From Streptomyces antioxidans (GTDB lineage: Bacteria > Actinomycetota > Actinomycetes > Streptomycetales > Streptomycetaceae), in NCBI RefSeq assembly GCF_000968685.2, contig NZ_LAKD02000040.1, positions 1-64,000 of the forward strand: a stretch of 64,000 bases of DNA, in the 5' to 3' direction. The position numbers and the translations under genes were made by a program. The notes under the pieces are model-generated. The model saw nothing but the letters and a program-made list of their open reading frames with translations, searched no databases and was not told the DNA's origin. Below are positions 25,533-35,349 of this stretch, piece by piece. How positions within the stretch are numbered: position 1 is the stretch's first letter; the number at the start of each line of letters is the position of its first letter.

Positions 25533-27929
25533 TCAGCGTCCGAGTCGTCCGCGCACCATACCGACCATGGCCGTCAGCTCATTAACGCGCATCCGTTTCG
25601 CAGCAATGTAGAAGACCGCGATAAGAACGAGACCGCCGCCGAGCAAAGCCGCTACGGAGCCGACGACGCCCATTCCGAGGGTCTGCATGATGGTGTAGGC
25701 CGAGCCGCCGCCCAGGAGGGCGGCGGGGATGCTGGCGCCGACGAGCCGGGCGTAGGTGCGTACGACGCGGGGGCCGTCCAGATCGCCGCCCAGCCGGTGG
25801 CGCAGCCGCTTCCAGGCCACGCCCACGCCGATGGCGTAGGCGAGGCCGTAGGCGGCGGCCATACCGGCGACGGCCCAGCGGGCGGGGAGCAGGAGATAGG
25901 CGAGCCCGGATCCGGCGGCGTTGACGGCGGCGATGATCACTGTGTTGTAGAAGGGGGTGCGGGTGTCCTCGTAGGCGTAGAAGCCGCGGAGGATGACGTA
26001 CTGCACGGAGAAGGGGATCAGCCCCAGGCTGAACGCCATGAGGATGTAGCCCATGGAGACGGCCGCATCGGTGCCTGACGCGCCGAACAGCAGCGTGCAC
26101 ATGGGGATGCCCAGGGCGATGAAGCCGAAGGCGAGCGGGACGATGGCGACCGCGGAGGTGCGCAGCCCCTGCGAGATGTCGTCGCGGACCGCCCCGGCGT
26201 CCCCGTCGTGGGCCGACCGGGAGATCCGGGGCAGCAGCGAGGCCATGACGGAGACGGTGATGATCGCCTGTGGCATGCCCCAGATGAGCTGGGCGCTGGA
26301 GTAGCCGACGAAGCTCATGCCCGGTGCGTTCTGGTTCTCGGCATCGGCACCGGCCGCGGTGGACAGCTGGGTCACGACCAGCACGCCCGCCTGGTTGGCC
26401 AGGACGAACAGGACCGTCCACTTGGCCAGCTTGGCGGCCTTGCCGAGGCCGTGGCCGCGCCAGTCGAAGCGCGGCCGGAAGCGGAAGCCGGTGGCACGCA
26501 GATAGGGGAACATCGCCAGGGACTGGACGATGAGCCCCAGCAGGGTGCCCATGCCCAGCAGCCGGATGCCCTCGGCGGTGATGGTCGTGGTGTCCATCTT
26601 GGAGCTGCCGGCGGTGCCGAACACCCAGATGAACAGGCCGAAGGTGAAGATTATGACGATGTTGTTCAGGACGGGGGTCCACATCATCGCCCCGAACCGG
26701 CCCCGGGCGTTGAGGATTTGGCCGACCACCACGTGAATGCCCATGAAGAAGATGGTGGGCAGGCAGTAGCGGGCGAAGGTGACCGCGACCTCGTTGTCGG
26801 CGGGGTTGTCCGCGATGGTCGGCGACATCACGCGGATCAGCACCGGCGCGGCGATCACGGTCGCCGCGACCAGGAGGCCGAGCACCACCATCACCAGGGT
26901 GAGCAGCCGGTTGGCGAATGCCTCGCCGCCGTCGTCGTCCTCCTTCATCGCGCGTACGAGCTGGGGGACGAAGACGGAGTTCAGACCGCCGCCGATGGTG
27001 AGGATGTACACCATGGTCGGCAGCGTGTACGCGAGGGCGTAGGTCGAGCCGAGGGTGGCCGCGCCCAGGCCCGCGAGGACCACCATCTGCCGGACGAAGC
27101 CGGTGAGCCGGGAGACCAGGGTGCCCGCGGCCATCAGCGCGCTGGACTGGAGCACGCTGGACGCGCGGCCCTTGCCCCCTGAGGGCTTCTTCGGCTCGGG
27201 CTCGGCCGCGGGGGCGGTCACCACCGGGGCGGCCACCGTGGGGGCGGCGGCCGTCGCGCCCGCGGACTCGGATCTGGGCGGCCCGGGGACCGGTGGCTGC
27301 CCCTGAGCGGGCGCCTGGCCCTGGGGGCGGTTCGCCGGGGCCTGTGCGTAGCCCTGGCCCCGCGGGTAGCCCTGGCCCTGGCCGGGCCGGGGCTCATAGG
27401 GCTGCTGATCGCGGTAGAGGTGCGCGAAGGCGTCCCGCTGTGGCCGCTCCCCCGCGCCGTGGCCGCCGCCGGGCGCCGGATGGCCCTGGCCCTGCTGACC
27501 GGCGGTGTACGGCTGCTGTGCCGTGCCCTGCTGACCGGCGGCGGCCTCGGGGGACCAGACGCGCGGGTCGGGGCCCTGCGGCATGGGGGGCTGCTGGTAG
27601 TACTGCTGCTGGTGGCCGTCCTGCCGCGGTGCGTGGGAGGAGTGCCGGTCATACCGGGGGTCCGTCAGCGGATCGTGGGGGTACCGCTCCTGCGTCGGAT
27701 ACGGGTACGGCGTGAAGCTGCCCGTCGCGTACGCGTCGTCCAGATACGGGTCCGGCGCGTAGTACTGCTGGCCGTACGACTGGCGCGGATCGGCCGCGGA
27801 GGCCTGGTGGGCGTCGCCCAGATACGGATCCCGCTGGTGCGGTTCCTGCCCGTAAGGGTCGTGGGGGCCGTGAGGGGACGGCTGTGGCGGCGGTGGCACT
27901 CGGCCGTCACCGTCATACGGCGCGTTCAT
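25533..27929 (-). CDS. murJ: Lipid II flippase MurJ (MviN family)
   Basis: 798 residues. The first ~245 are a disordered cytoplasmic extension rich in Pro, Gln, Tyr and Gly. The MOP-superfamily core starts at about SSALMAAGTLVSRLTGFVRQ and has about 14 membrane helices. MurJ moves lipid-linked peptidoglycan precursors to the outer face of the membrane. The mycobacterial protein carries its pseudokinase as a C-terminal fusion, here it is the next gene. DUF6049, murJ, pseudokinase, sigM, rsmA run in one direction with short gaps. Confidence 0.93.
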   Translation of the reverse strand: MNAPYDGDGRVPPPPQPSPHGPHDPYGQEPHQRDPYLGDAHQASAADPRQSYGQQYYAPDPYLDDAYATGSFTPYPYPTQERYPHDPLTDPRYDRHSSHAPRQDGHQQQYYQQPPMPQGPDPRVWSPEAAAGQQGTAQQPYTAGQQGQGHPAPGGGHGAGERPQRDAFAHLYRDQQPYEPRPGQGQGYPRGQGYAQAPANRPQGQAPAQGQPPVPGPPRSESAGATAAAPTVAAPVVTAPAAEPEPKKPSGGKGRASSVLQSSALMAAGTLVSRLTGFVRQMVVLAGLGAATLGSTYALAYTLPTMVYILTIGGGLNSVFVPQLVRAMKEDDDGGEAFANRLLTLVMVVLGLLVAATVIAAPVLIRVMSPTIADNPADNEVAVTFARYCLPTIFFMGIHVVVGQILNARGRFGAMMWTPVLNNIVIIFTFGLFIWVFGTAGSSKMDTTTITAEGIRLLGMGTLLGLIVQSLAMFPYLRATGFRFRPRFDWRGHGLGKAAKLAKWTVLFVLANQAGVLVVTQLSTAAGADAENQNAPGMSFVGYSSAQLIWGMPQAIITVSVMASLLPRISRSAHDGDAGAVRDDISQGLRTSAVAIVPLAFGFIALGIPMCTLLFGASGTDAAVSMGYILMAFSLGLIPFSVQYVILRGFYAYEDTRTPFYNTVIIAAVNAAGSGLAYLLLPARWAVAGMAAAYGLAYAIGVGVAWKRLRHRLGGDLDGPRVVRTYARLVGASIPAALLGGGSAYTIMQTLGMGVVGSVAALLGGGLVLIAVFYIAAKRMRVNELTAMVGMVRGRLGR

Positions 27930-27977
27930 CGCTACCCCACCTCATCGTCCACTGCGGCCCACTGGCCCCGGCATTGG

Positions 27978-30335
27978 TCAATGGTCCACTTTCTCACCCG
28001 AGCCGGACGGGCCAGCGCTTTGCGATCCGGTGTCCGCCGCCGGGTCACTCGGCTGCCCGGGCAGGAGGGCGCCGGCGGGGTCACTCCGGTCGGTCTCCGG
28101 GGCCTCGCTGTCATCCTCATCCGGTCCGTCCGCCTCCTCGGCGTCTTCCCCGTCCCCGCCGTCCTCACCGCTCCTGGCGGCAGCGCGCTTGCGCTGGATA
28201 TAGATCCGGACACCGGCGAGGACCAGCAGCAGCACACCGCCGGCGATCACCAGAATCACGGTCGACGTGATTTCGGTGACATTCACCTCGAACAGCATCT
28301 TGTCGCCGTACGGCTGGCCGTCCGGGGTGTAGAGCTGCGCCGAGACCCACACCGGGCCGTTCGCGTTGGCCGTGGTCCCGAACTTCACGGACTGGCTGTG
28401 GCCGCCCTCCACATTGACCAGCTGGGGGTCGCTGACCGTCAGCCGGTTGCCCTGCTGGGATTCGAGGACGAGCCGCAGGTCGACGCCCTGCACCAAGTTG
28501 TTCTGGACGGTCACCGGGACGGTCGCGCTGCGCCCGGAGAGGGTCATGGCCGACTTCGGGACCAGGCGCACCTTCTTGGTGAGCCCGGAGAGATAGGTCT
28601 GCACATCGTGCCGGAATCCGGCCGCGTTCCGCGCCTCGCTGCGCCACGAGGTCGACATCTCGCGCATGATCGCGTTCCCGAAGGGGGTGACCACCCGGTA
28701 TTTGGCGTTCAGGATCGGCTCGAAATTGTCCAGGGTCTTCTGGGTCTTCTGGACGCTGTCGAACGCCTCGGTGGGCAGCTCCCGCGCGCGCAGCGACCGG
28801 GGGTAGGTGCGGGTGCTCGGCACCCGCTGGGTGGCGCCCGGGTCGGGCTTGGCCTTCGCGGCCTGCCCCAGGCCCAGCGGCTGTGTCCACTGTCCGGAAA
28901 GCCCCTCCAGGGCCGCCGCCATCGACTGCGCCTGGCTGGTGGTGGGCGTCCGCTGGGGGGCGACCACGATGCTGCGCTGCTTGTCCGGCGCCTGGAGGTT
29001 GATCATCTGGCTCTGGGCCAGGAACCGCTGGATGGCGAGGGTGGAGTTCTCCGCCTTGGACATGTCGCCGGTGAAGGCCGTCGACAGCCGCGCGTCGGCG
29101 ACCACCGCCGTATTGCCGCCGCCGATCTGGCGGGCCGCGGTGGGGGTGTAGGAGAGCCCCCCGGTCTCGCGCAGGCTGTCGCTGCGGGCGATGACGTTGT
29201 GGGCGCCCGCGGAGGTGGCGACGTCCACGATCGAGGAGTCGACGGCGCCGTCGACGGGCCAGGCGAAGTCCGTGCGCGGCCGCACCCCGAGGATGGTCTC
29301 CACGGCCTTCGAGGCCAGTTCGGTGGCGGTCTGGAGGTGGCTGAGGGCGCCGGAGACGTTCTTACCGCGGTGGGCGAGCGAGGCGAGGTCGGGGTCGGCG
29401 AACGGCAGCGCGATCACCTGCTTGCCGTCCACGGCCTTCTGGAGGGAGTCCAGCCACTGCTTGGCGACGGTCTGGCCGCGGCCCGCCCTGGTCCCGTTGC
29501 CCGAGGGGTTCTGGACCTCGTACTTCTTGGTCATCGCGTCGACCGTGGCGAGCAGGTCGGGGTCGACCACCCAGGTGATGGGCAGGTTCTTCCCCAGGGC
29601 GACCATCTGCTGCAGCCGGCCGCCCGGGGCCAGCTCCTTGACCAGGCGGTCGTCCCGGAAGATCGGGGTGCGGTCCTCGTCGTTGTCCGTGCGGGCGGTC
29701 ACATGGGTGGCGGAGACCAGCGGCCACAGATAGGTGAGCTGGGACTTCTTCGGGGACGGGCCGGACTGCCAGGGGAGGAAGGTCCGCTCGATGCCCAGCA
29801 CCTGCGGCCAGGGCTGACGGGAGGTGCCACCGGTGAGCGAGACGCCGAGTTGATAGACGCCGTTCTCCCCCAGGTGCAGCTGATCCACCGGTATGGAGAG
29901 GGAGAAGTCACGGCTGGTGCCTGCCGCCAGCTTGCCGATCTTCTTGGCGTATTTGCCGTCGATCTCGGTGCCGTCGAGTCCTTCTGAGTAGCCGGTGCGG
30001 TGGGCGGTGCTGTCGATCGCGTTGCGGCCGCTCATGGTCGGTCCGACGCGGAGGCCCACCCGAGCTCCTGAGACCGTGCCCCTGGTGTCGTTGGTGACGG
30101 TGCCGCTGACGGTGAGGGTGTCGCTCTTCTTCGGCGCGGTGGGGGTCAGCGAGGTGATGGAGACGTCCACCGATCGCGAGCCCGTGGCCCTGCTCTCGGC
30201 GTGGGCGGTGGGTGCCGCCGGAATCTGTGTCAGGCCCGCGAGCATCGGCGCCGCGGCCAGCAGGGCCGCCGTGCGCCGCAACCATCGCCGGGCACGAGCG
30301 GAAGTTGTCCCCCGGAGGTCTGCCGCATCGGCCAC
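27978..30335 (-). CDS. DUF6049 family secreted, membrane-anchored protein
   Basis: 785 residues. An N-terminal signal sequence (RRTAALLAAAPMLAGLTQIP, cleavage near AHAES), a large extracellular part with beta-sandwich-like repeats (VDVSITSLTPTAPKKSDTL) and a central domain, then a membrane helix (TSTVILVIAGGVLLLVLAGV, near residue 705) and an acidic cytoplasmic tail. The family is conserved beside murJ in actinobacteria. It is likely an envelope factor working with MurJ and the pseudokinase; no catalytic motif is evident. Confidence 0.8.
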   Translation of the reverse strand: MADAADLRGTTSARARRWLRRTAALLAAAPMLAGLTQIPAAPTAHAESRATGSRSVDVSITSLTPTAPKKSDTLTVSGTVTNDTRGTVSGARVGLRVGPTMSGRNAIDSTAHRTGYSEGLDGTEIDGKYAKKIGKLAAGTSRDFSLSIPVDQLHLGENGVYQLGVSLTGGTSRQPWPQVLGIERTFLPWQSGPSPKKSQLTYLWPLVSATHVTARTDNDEDRTPIFRDDRLVKELAPGGRLQQMVALGKNLPITWVVDPDLLATVDAMTKKYEVQNPSGNGTRAGRGQTVAKQWLDSLQKAVDGKQVIALPFADPDLASLAHRGKNVSGALSHLQTATELASKAVETILGVRPRTDFAWPVDGAVDSSIVDVATSAGAHNVIARSDSLRETGGLSYTPTAARQIGGGNTAVVADARLSTAFTGDMSKAENSTLAIQRFLAQSQMINLQAPDKQRSIVVAPQRTPTTSQAQSMAAALEGLSGQWTQPLGLGQAAKAKPDPGATQRVPSTRTYPRSLRARELPTEAFDSVQKTQKTLDNFEPILNAKYRVVTPFGNAIMREMSTSWRSEARNAAGFRHDVQTYLSGLTKKVRLVPKSAMTLSGRSATVPVTVQNNLVQGVDLRLVLESQQGNRLTVSDPQLVNVEGGHSQSVKFGTTANANGPVWVSAQLYTPDGQPYGDKMLFEVNVTEITSTVILVIAGGVLLLVLAGVRIYIQRKRAAARSGEDGGDGEDAEEADGPDEDDSEAPETDRSDPAGALLPGQPSDPAADTGSQSAGPSGSGEKVDH

Positions 30336-30352
30336 GCGCTCGCCCGTCCCTC

Positions 30353-30401
30353 GTCGTCAGTGGTCGTCAGTGGTCGTCTGTCGTCAGTGGTCGTCGCAGT
30401 G
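30353..30401. repeat. Short GTCGTCAGTG tandem repeat
   Basis: Three exact copies of GTCGTCAGTG (30353, 30363, 30380) and partial copies, in the divergent gap between the DUF6049 gene and cca. It may be replication slippage or part of a regulatory region. Confidence 0.6.
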
Positions 30402-30532
30402 TGCGTCCACGAAATGGTAACGATGCCCGCTGTGACGAAGTGCTGTGGATGGCTCCACAAGATCGTTACGCAGTGGTGGCCCCGTCTGGGGGTGGAGTCT
30501 CGGGGGCGCACGGCCACGTACCCTGTTCTGTT

Positions 30533-32023
30533 GTGCCGAACGCCAACAATGACAGCCGATCCCCGCAGTCGACCAACGAGCTCAGCCAGGTGCAGCGCCG
30601 CGCCGTGGGCGAACTCCTGCGGGTCTCTCCCGTTGCCGACGATCTTGCCCGCCGTTTCCAGCAGGCCGGTTTCCGCCTGGCCCTGGTCGGCGGGTCGGTA
30701 CGGGACGCGCTGCTCGGACGGCTCGGTAACGATCTGGATTTCACGACGGACGCACGGCCGGACGAGGTATTGAAGATCGTACGGCCCTGGGCGGACGCGG
30801 TCTGGGACGTCGGCATCGCCTTCGGCACGGTCGGCTGCCGCAAGGGCATGTCGTCAGGAAGCGGTTCGGATCAGTGCTTCCAGATTGAAATCACGACTTA
30901 TCGGTCAGAAGCCTATGACCGGACATCTCGGAAGCCCGAGGTGTCCTACGGCGACTCCATCGAGGAGGACCTGGTCCGTCGGGACTTCACGGTCAACGCG
31001 ATGGCGGTGGCGCTTCCGCAGAAGGAGTTCATCGACCCGCACCGCGGTCTGGAGGACCTTGCCGCCCGGGTGCTGCGCACTCCGGGGACGCCCGAGGAGT
31101 CCTTCTCCGACGATCCGCTGCGGATGATGCGTGCCGCCCGCTTCGGGGCGCAGCTGGATTTCGAGGTGGCCCCCGAGGTGGTCGCCGCGATGACGGAGAT
31201 GGCCGAGCGTATCGACATCGTCTCGGCGGAGCGGGTGCGTGATGAGCTCAACAAGCTCGTCCTGGCCGACCACCCCCGCCAGGGACTGCGGCTGCTGGTG
31301 GAGACCGGACTCGCCGATCGCGTCCTGCCGGAGCTTCCGGCGCTGTGCCTGGAGCGGGATGAGCACCACCGCCACAAGGATGTCTACGAGCATTCGCTGA
31401 CGGTGCTGGACCAGGCTATCGATCTGGAGACCGAGGGCCCCGATCTGACGCTGCGGCTGGCGGCGCTGCTGCATGACATCGGCAAGCCCAGGACGCGCCG
31501 GTTCGAGAAGGACGGCCGGGTCTCCTTCCATCACCACGAGGTGGTGGGGGCGAAGATGACCAAGTACCGGATGACGCGGCTCAAGTACTCCAATGAGCTG
31601 ATCAAGGATGTCTCGCGCCTGGTCGAGCTGCACCTGCGCTTCCATGGCTATGGCACCGGGGAATGGACCGACTCCGCGGTCCGCCGCTATGTCCGTGACG
31701 CCGGGCCGCTGCTGGACCGGCTGCACAAACTGACCCGCTCGGACTGCACCACGCGCAATCGGCGGAAGGCGCTGGCGCTCTCGCGTGCGTACGACGGCCT
31801 GGAGGAGCGCATCGCCCGGCTGCAGGAGCAGGAAGAGCTGGATGCGATCCGCCCGGATCTGGATGGCAACGAGATCATGAAGATCCTCGGTATCCCCCCG
31901 GGGCCACAGGTCGGCAAGGCGTATAAGCATCTGCTGGAGCTGCGGCTGGAACATGGCCCCATGGAGCGGGACACCGTGATCGCCGCGCTCCAGGAGTGGT
32001 GGGAAGCCCAGCCGGAGGACTGA
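30533..32023 (+). CDS. cca: CCA tRNA nucleotidyltransferase
   Basis: 496 residues from a GTG; no ribosome-binding site is present but TACCCT lies about 10 nt upstream, so a leaderless transcript is likely. The polymerase motif VGGSVRDALLGR and the metal site DLDFTTDARP are present, then RRDFTVNAMAV, and the HD domain (LLHDIGKPRTRRF) follows. The enzyme adds the 3'-CCA end to tRNAs, needed here because tRNA-Ile in this window lacks an encoded CCA. It is convergent with the MFS gene. Confidence 0.95.
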   Translation: MPNANNDSRSPQSTNELSQVQRRAVGELLRVSPVADDLARRFQQAGFRLALVGGSVRDALLGRLGNDLDFTTDARPDEVLKIVRPWADAVWDVGIAFGTVGCRKGMSSGSGSDQCFQIEITTYRSEAYDRTSRKPEVSYGDSIEEDLVRRDFTVNAMAVALPQKEFIDPHRGLEDLAARVLRTPGTPEESFSDDPLRMMRAARFGAQLDFEVAPEVVAAMTEMAERIDIVSAERVRDELNKLVLADHPRQGLRLLVETGLADRVLPELPALCLERDEHHRHKDVYEHSLTVLDQAIDLETEGPDLTLRLAALLHDIGKPRTRRFEKDGRVSFHHHEVVGAKMTKYRMTRLKYSNELIKDVSRLVELHLRFHGYGTGEWTDSAVRRYVRDAGPLLDRLHKLTRSDCTTRNRRKALALSRAYDGLEERIARLQEQEELDAIRPDLDGNEIMKILGIPPGPQVGKAYKHLLELRLEHGPMERDTVIAALQEWWEAQPED

Positions 32024-32028
32024 GCCCC

Positions 32029-33369
32029 TTACGTTTCACGTGAAACATCGACCCGCTTGGGGCTCTGCCGGTCATGTTTCACGTGAAACCTCACCAGGAC
32101 CGCGGTGACCGCGTAGAGTAGCGCCACACAGATCAGCAGCGCGGCCGATCTGCCGTCCGGCGGCAGTATCACCGCGGCGACTGCCGCGGCTCCCACGAAC
32201 GCGACATTGAACAGCACGTCATAGAGGGAGAAGATCCGCCCGCGGAAGTCATCGGCGATGGCGGACTGCACCACGGTGTCGGTGGCGATCTTCGCGCCCT
32301 GGGTGATCAGCCCGAGGACGAACGCGGCGATCAGCATGGGAGCGGGTTCGAAGGGCAGTCCCAGCCCCGGCTCCAGGACGGCCGCGCTCCCCGCGCACAC
32401 CATCACCCAGGAGAGCCGGCCGTCCGGCTGGGAGGACGGCATACGGGCGGCGAGCCGGGCCACCGCCCAGGGTGTGATCACGGCCGCCGCGAAGAAGCCC
32501 GCACCCGAGACACCGACGGCCAGCCCCAGAAGCGCGAGGCCCTCGGACTCGGTATCGGCCCATGCGTAGCGGCAGAGCATCAGCACCGTCACCGTGAGCG
32601 CTCCGTAGCAGAAGCGCATCAGCGTCATCGCGGTCAGTGCCACGGTGGGATCCCGGCGCTCCAGCAGATGGCGTACGCCCGCGACCAGGCCCCGCGCGGT
32701 GCTCATCAGGGCCGCGGAGAGACGGGGTTGAAGGGCCGCGGGGTCTGGCCCCAGCAGACCCGGGGCCATCAGCAGGGCCGTGAGTCCGGCGATGAGATAG
32801 AGCACGGCGCCCAGCAGAACGACCAGCGCGTCCGAGGAGGTGCCTCCCGGGCCCGACAGCCGGACGATGAAGGCGAGGCTCCCCCCGGCCGTGGCGGCGA
32901 GCGTTCCGGCCGTGGGCGAGAGGGAGTTGGCCATGACCAGACGTTCCTGGCTGTCCACGACGCGGGGCAGGGCCGCCGAAAGACCGGCCAGCACAAAGCG
33001 GTTGACGGCCGTCACCGACAGGGCCGAGACATAGAAGAGCCACGCCGGCACCTGACCCAGCACCAGCACGGCGGTTCCGACCGCCAGCCCCGAGCGCAGC
33101 AGATTGCCGTAGAGCAGCACCTGCCGTCGGCGCCAGCGGTCCAGCAGCACCCCGGCGAAGGGGCCGAGCAGGGAGTAGGGGAGGAGCAGGACGGCCATGG
33201 CGGAGGCAATGGCCGCGGCGGAGGTCTCCTTCTCCGGGGAGAAGACCACATAGGTGGCGAGCGCCACCTGGTAGACGCCGTCGGCCGACTGGGAGAGCAG
33301 CCGGATTCCCAGGAGGCGGCGGAAGTCCCGCAGTTGCAGCAGTACGCGGAGATCACGCACAACAGGCAT
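32029..33369 (-). CDS. MFS transporter
   Basis: 446 residues from ATG 33369; about 12 membrane helices, with the loop motif GVLLDRWRRRQVLLYGN between helices 2 and 3. The C-terminal tail reads FHVKHDRQSPKRVDVSRET, and both FHVK and VSRET are encoded by the two parS sites at 32076 and 32033. Substrate unknown; a drug or metabolite exporter is plausible. Confidence 0.85.
   Translation of the reverse strand: MPVVRDLRVLLQLRDFRRLLGIRLLSQSADGVYQVALATYVVFSPEKETSAAAIASAMAVLLLPYSLLGPFAGVLLDRWRRRQVLLYGNLLRSGLAVGTAVLVLGQVPAWLFYVSALSVTAVNRFVLAGLSAALPRVVDSQERLVMANSLSPTAGTLAATAGGSLAFIVRLSGPGGTSSDALVVLLGAVLYLIAGLTALLMAPGLLGPDPAALQPRLSAALMSTARGLVAGVRHLLERRDPTVALTAMTLMRFCYGALTVTVLMLCRYAWADTESEGLALLGLAVGVSGAGFFAAAVITPWAVARLAARMPSSQPDGRLSWVMVCAGSAAVLEPGLGLPFEPAPMLIAAFVLGLITQGAKIATDTVVQSAIADDFRGRIFSLYDVLFNVAFVGAAAVAAVILPPDGRSAALLICVALLYAVTAVLVRFHVKHDRQSPKRVDVSRET
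32033..32046. promoter_or_regulatory. parS: parS site at the 3' end of the MFS gene
   Basis: Perfect GTTTCACGTGAAAC covering the last sense codons of the MFS gene (VSRET before the stop), 10 nt after the cca stop. Confidence 0.95.
32076..32089. promoter_or_regulatory. parS: parS site in the MFS gene
   Basis: Perfect GTTTCACGTGAAAC read as RFHVKH in the other frame on the minus strand, 43 bp from the site at 32033. Confidence 0.95.
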
Positions 33370-33392
33370 GGCGTCAGCCTCACACACCACAC

Positions 33393-33421
33393 GGGCCTCC
33401 GGGTGTATTACCCGGAGGCCC
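33393..33421 (-). terminator. Terminator after the inositol-phosphate synthase gene
   Basis: Perfect 12-bp stem (GGGCCTCCGGGT and complement) with loop GTATT, 34 nt past the ino1 stop and just upstream of the MFS start codon. Confidence 0.85.
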
Positions 33422-33454
33422 ATGATCACGCGGCGGGAATCAGCGCATGGCGCT

Positions 33455-34537
33455 TCAGCGCTCGACCTCGCCCTTGATGAACTTCTCCACGCTCTCCCGC
33501 GCCTCGTTGTCGAAGTACTGCACCGGCGGCGACTTCATGAAGTACGAGGAGGCCGAGAGGATCGGGCCGCCGATGCCGCGGTCCTTGGCGATCTTCGCGG
33601 CACGCAGCGCGTCGATGATGACACCCGCGGAGTTCGGGGAGTCCCACACCTCGAGCTTGTACTCCAGGTTCAGCGGGACATCGCCGAACGCGCGGCCCTC
33701 CAGGCGGACATAGGCCCACTTGCGGTCGTCCAGCCAGGCCACGAAGTCCGAGGGACCGATGTGGACGTTGTCGGCGCCCAGCTCACGGTCGGGGATCTGG
33801 GAGGTGACGGCCTGGGTCTTGGAGATCTTCTTGGACTCCAGGCGCTCCCGCTCGAGCATGTTCTTGAAGTCCATGTTGCCGCCGACGTTCAGCTGCATGG
33901 TGCGGTCCAGGATGACGCCCCGGTCCTCGAACAGCTTGGCCATCACGCGGTGGGTGATGGTCGCGCCGACCTGCGACTTGATGTCGTCACCGACGATCGG
34001 CACCCCGGCCTCGGTGAACTTGTCCGCCCACTCCTTGGTACCGGCGATGAAGACCGGGAGCGCGTTGACGAAGGCGACCTTCGCGTCGATGGCGCACTGG
34101 GCGTAGTACTTGGCGGCGTCCTCGGAGCCGACCGGGAGGTAGCAGACCAGAACGTCGACCTGCTTGTCCTTGAGGACCTGGACGACGTCGACCGGGGCCT
34201 CGTCGGACTCGTCGATGGTCTGGCGGTAGTACTTGCCGAGTCCGTCGAGCGTGTGGCCGCGCTGGACCTGGACACCGGCGGTCGGCACGTCGCAGATCTT
34301 GATGGTGTTGTTCTCACTGGCGCCGATGGCGTCCGCGAGGTCCAGGCCGACCTTCTTCGCGTCCACGTCGAAGGCGGCCACGAACTCCACGTCCTTCACG
34401 TGGTAGTCGCCGAACTGCACGTGCATCAGACCCGGCACGCGGGTGTCCGGGTCGGCGTCCTTGTAGTACTCGACGCCCTGCACCAGCGAGGCGGCGCAGT
34501 TGCCCACACCGACGATGGCTACACGAACCGAACCCAT
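33455..34537 (-). CDS. ino1: myo-inositol-1-phosphate synthase
   Basis: 360 residues from the ATG at 34537 with GGAG eight bases upstream. The NAD-binding motif is VAIVGVGNCAASLVQG; the conserved NVGGNMDFKNML segment and SPNSAGVIIDALRAAK lie in the catalytic domain. It converts glucose 6-phosphate to inositol 1-phosphate, the first step towards phosphatidylinositol and mycothiol in actinobacteria. The padR gene begins 50 nt upstream in the same direction, so they may be cotranscribed. Confidence 0.95.
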   Translation of the reverse strand: MGSVRVAIVGVGNCAASLVQGVEYYKDADPDTRVPGLMHVQFGDYHVKDVEFVAAFDVDAKKVGLDLADAIGASENNTIKICDVPTAGVQVQRGHTLDGLGKYYRQTIDESDEAPVDVVQVLKDKQVDVLVCYLPVGSEDAAKYYAQCAIDAKVAFVNALPVFIAGTKEWADKFTEAGVPIVGDDIKSQVGATITHRVMAKLFEDRGVILDRTMQLNVGGNMDFKNMLERERLESKKISKTQAVTSQIPDRELGADNVHIGPSDFVAWLDDRKWAYVRLEGRAFGDVPLNLEYKLEVWDSPNSAGVIIDALRAAKIAKDRGIGGPILSASSYFMKSPPVQYFDNEARESVEKFIKGEVER

Positions 34538-34586
34538 TCCGGTTGCTCCCTGTGTGTACTGGACGAGGCCCCGCGGATGCCGGGCC

Positions 34587-35309
34587 TCACTTGGCGGTGT
34601 CATCGGACGGATCCGGCTGGGAACCACCCCGGTGCCGGGGCGGGCCGTCCGCATCTTCTGACTGGTCCTGTGACTGGTCCTGCTGTGGCGGCCGGTCCTC
34701 GTCCCGCTCGGTCGTCCGGTCCTGCCCGGCGGTGCCGTCGCGCCGATCGCGCCCGGCCCGCTCGCTCTCGATCAGCTCGTTCAGCCAGCGCACCTCGCGC
34801 TCCACCGACTCCATTCCGTGTCGCTGCAGCTCGAGGGTGTAGTCGTCCAGGCGCTCCCGGGTGCGGGCCATGGCGGCGCGCATCTTGTCCAGGCGCTCCT
34901 CCAGGCGGCTGCGCCGCCCTTCCAGCACCCGCATCCTGACGTCCCGTGACGTCTGGCCGAAGAAGGCGAACCGGACGCCGAAGTGCTCGTCCTCCCAGGC
35001 GTCCGGCCCGGTGTGGGAGAGCAGCTCCTCGAACCGTTCCTTCCCCGCCGCCGTGAGCCGGTAGACGATCTTGGCCCGGCGGCCGGAGAGGGGCGCCGAG
35101 AGAGCGTCCTGGGAGGCGATACCGGATTCCTCGATCAACCAGCCGTTGGCGACCAGCGTCTTGAGGCAGGGATAGAGACTGCCGTAGCTGAACGCTCGGA
35201 ACACCCCGAGGGAGGTGTTGAGCCGCTTCCGCAGTTCGTATCCGTGCATCGGCGACTCGCGCAGCAGGCCGAGGACGGCGAACTCCAGGACGCCGGAGCG
35301 TCTGCTCAT
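34587..35309 (-). CDS. PadR family transcriptional regulator
   Basis: 240 residues from ATG 35309 with GGGAGG upstream. An N-terminal winged helix (LEFAVLGLLRESPMHGYELRKRL, given here by its ends LEFAVLG and YELRKRL) and the SYGSLYPCLKTLVANGWL recognition region, a coiled-coil C-terminal domain, and a highly charged Asp/Gln-rich tail. A 10-bp palindrome at 35350-35370, just upstream, matches the PadR ATGTAT-ATACAT style and is likely its operator. It may regulate the divergent penicillin-binding protein gene and its own operon. Confidence 0.88.
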   Translation of the reverse strand: MSRRSGVLEFAVLGLLRESPMHGYELRKRLNTSLGVFRAFSYGSLYPCLKTLVANGWLIEESGIASQDALSAPLSGRRAKIVYRLTAAGKERFEELLSHTGPDAWEDEHFGVRFAFFGQTSRDVRMRVLEGRRSRLEERLDKMRAAMARTRERLDDYTLELQRHGMESVEREVRWLNELIESERAGRDRRDGTAGQDRTTERDEDRPPQQDQSQDQSEDADGPPRHRGGSQPDPSDDTAK

Positions 35310-35349
35310 TCCCCGCCTCCCCTCTCGTTCGGGCCCGCTATGTCGAGCT

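Noticed and set aside
26724..26737. parS-like CACGTGAA in murJ
   Set aside because: Only half of the palindrome is present; the other half has several mismatches.
27420..29987. An 855-residue plus-strand frame
   Set aside because: Antisense of murJ and the DUF6049 gene with no recognisable motif.
34392..34406. parS-like TTCACGTGG in ino1
   Set aside because: One half-site only; the right arm does not match.
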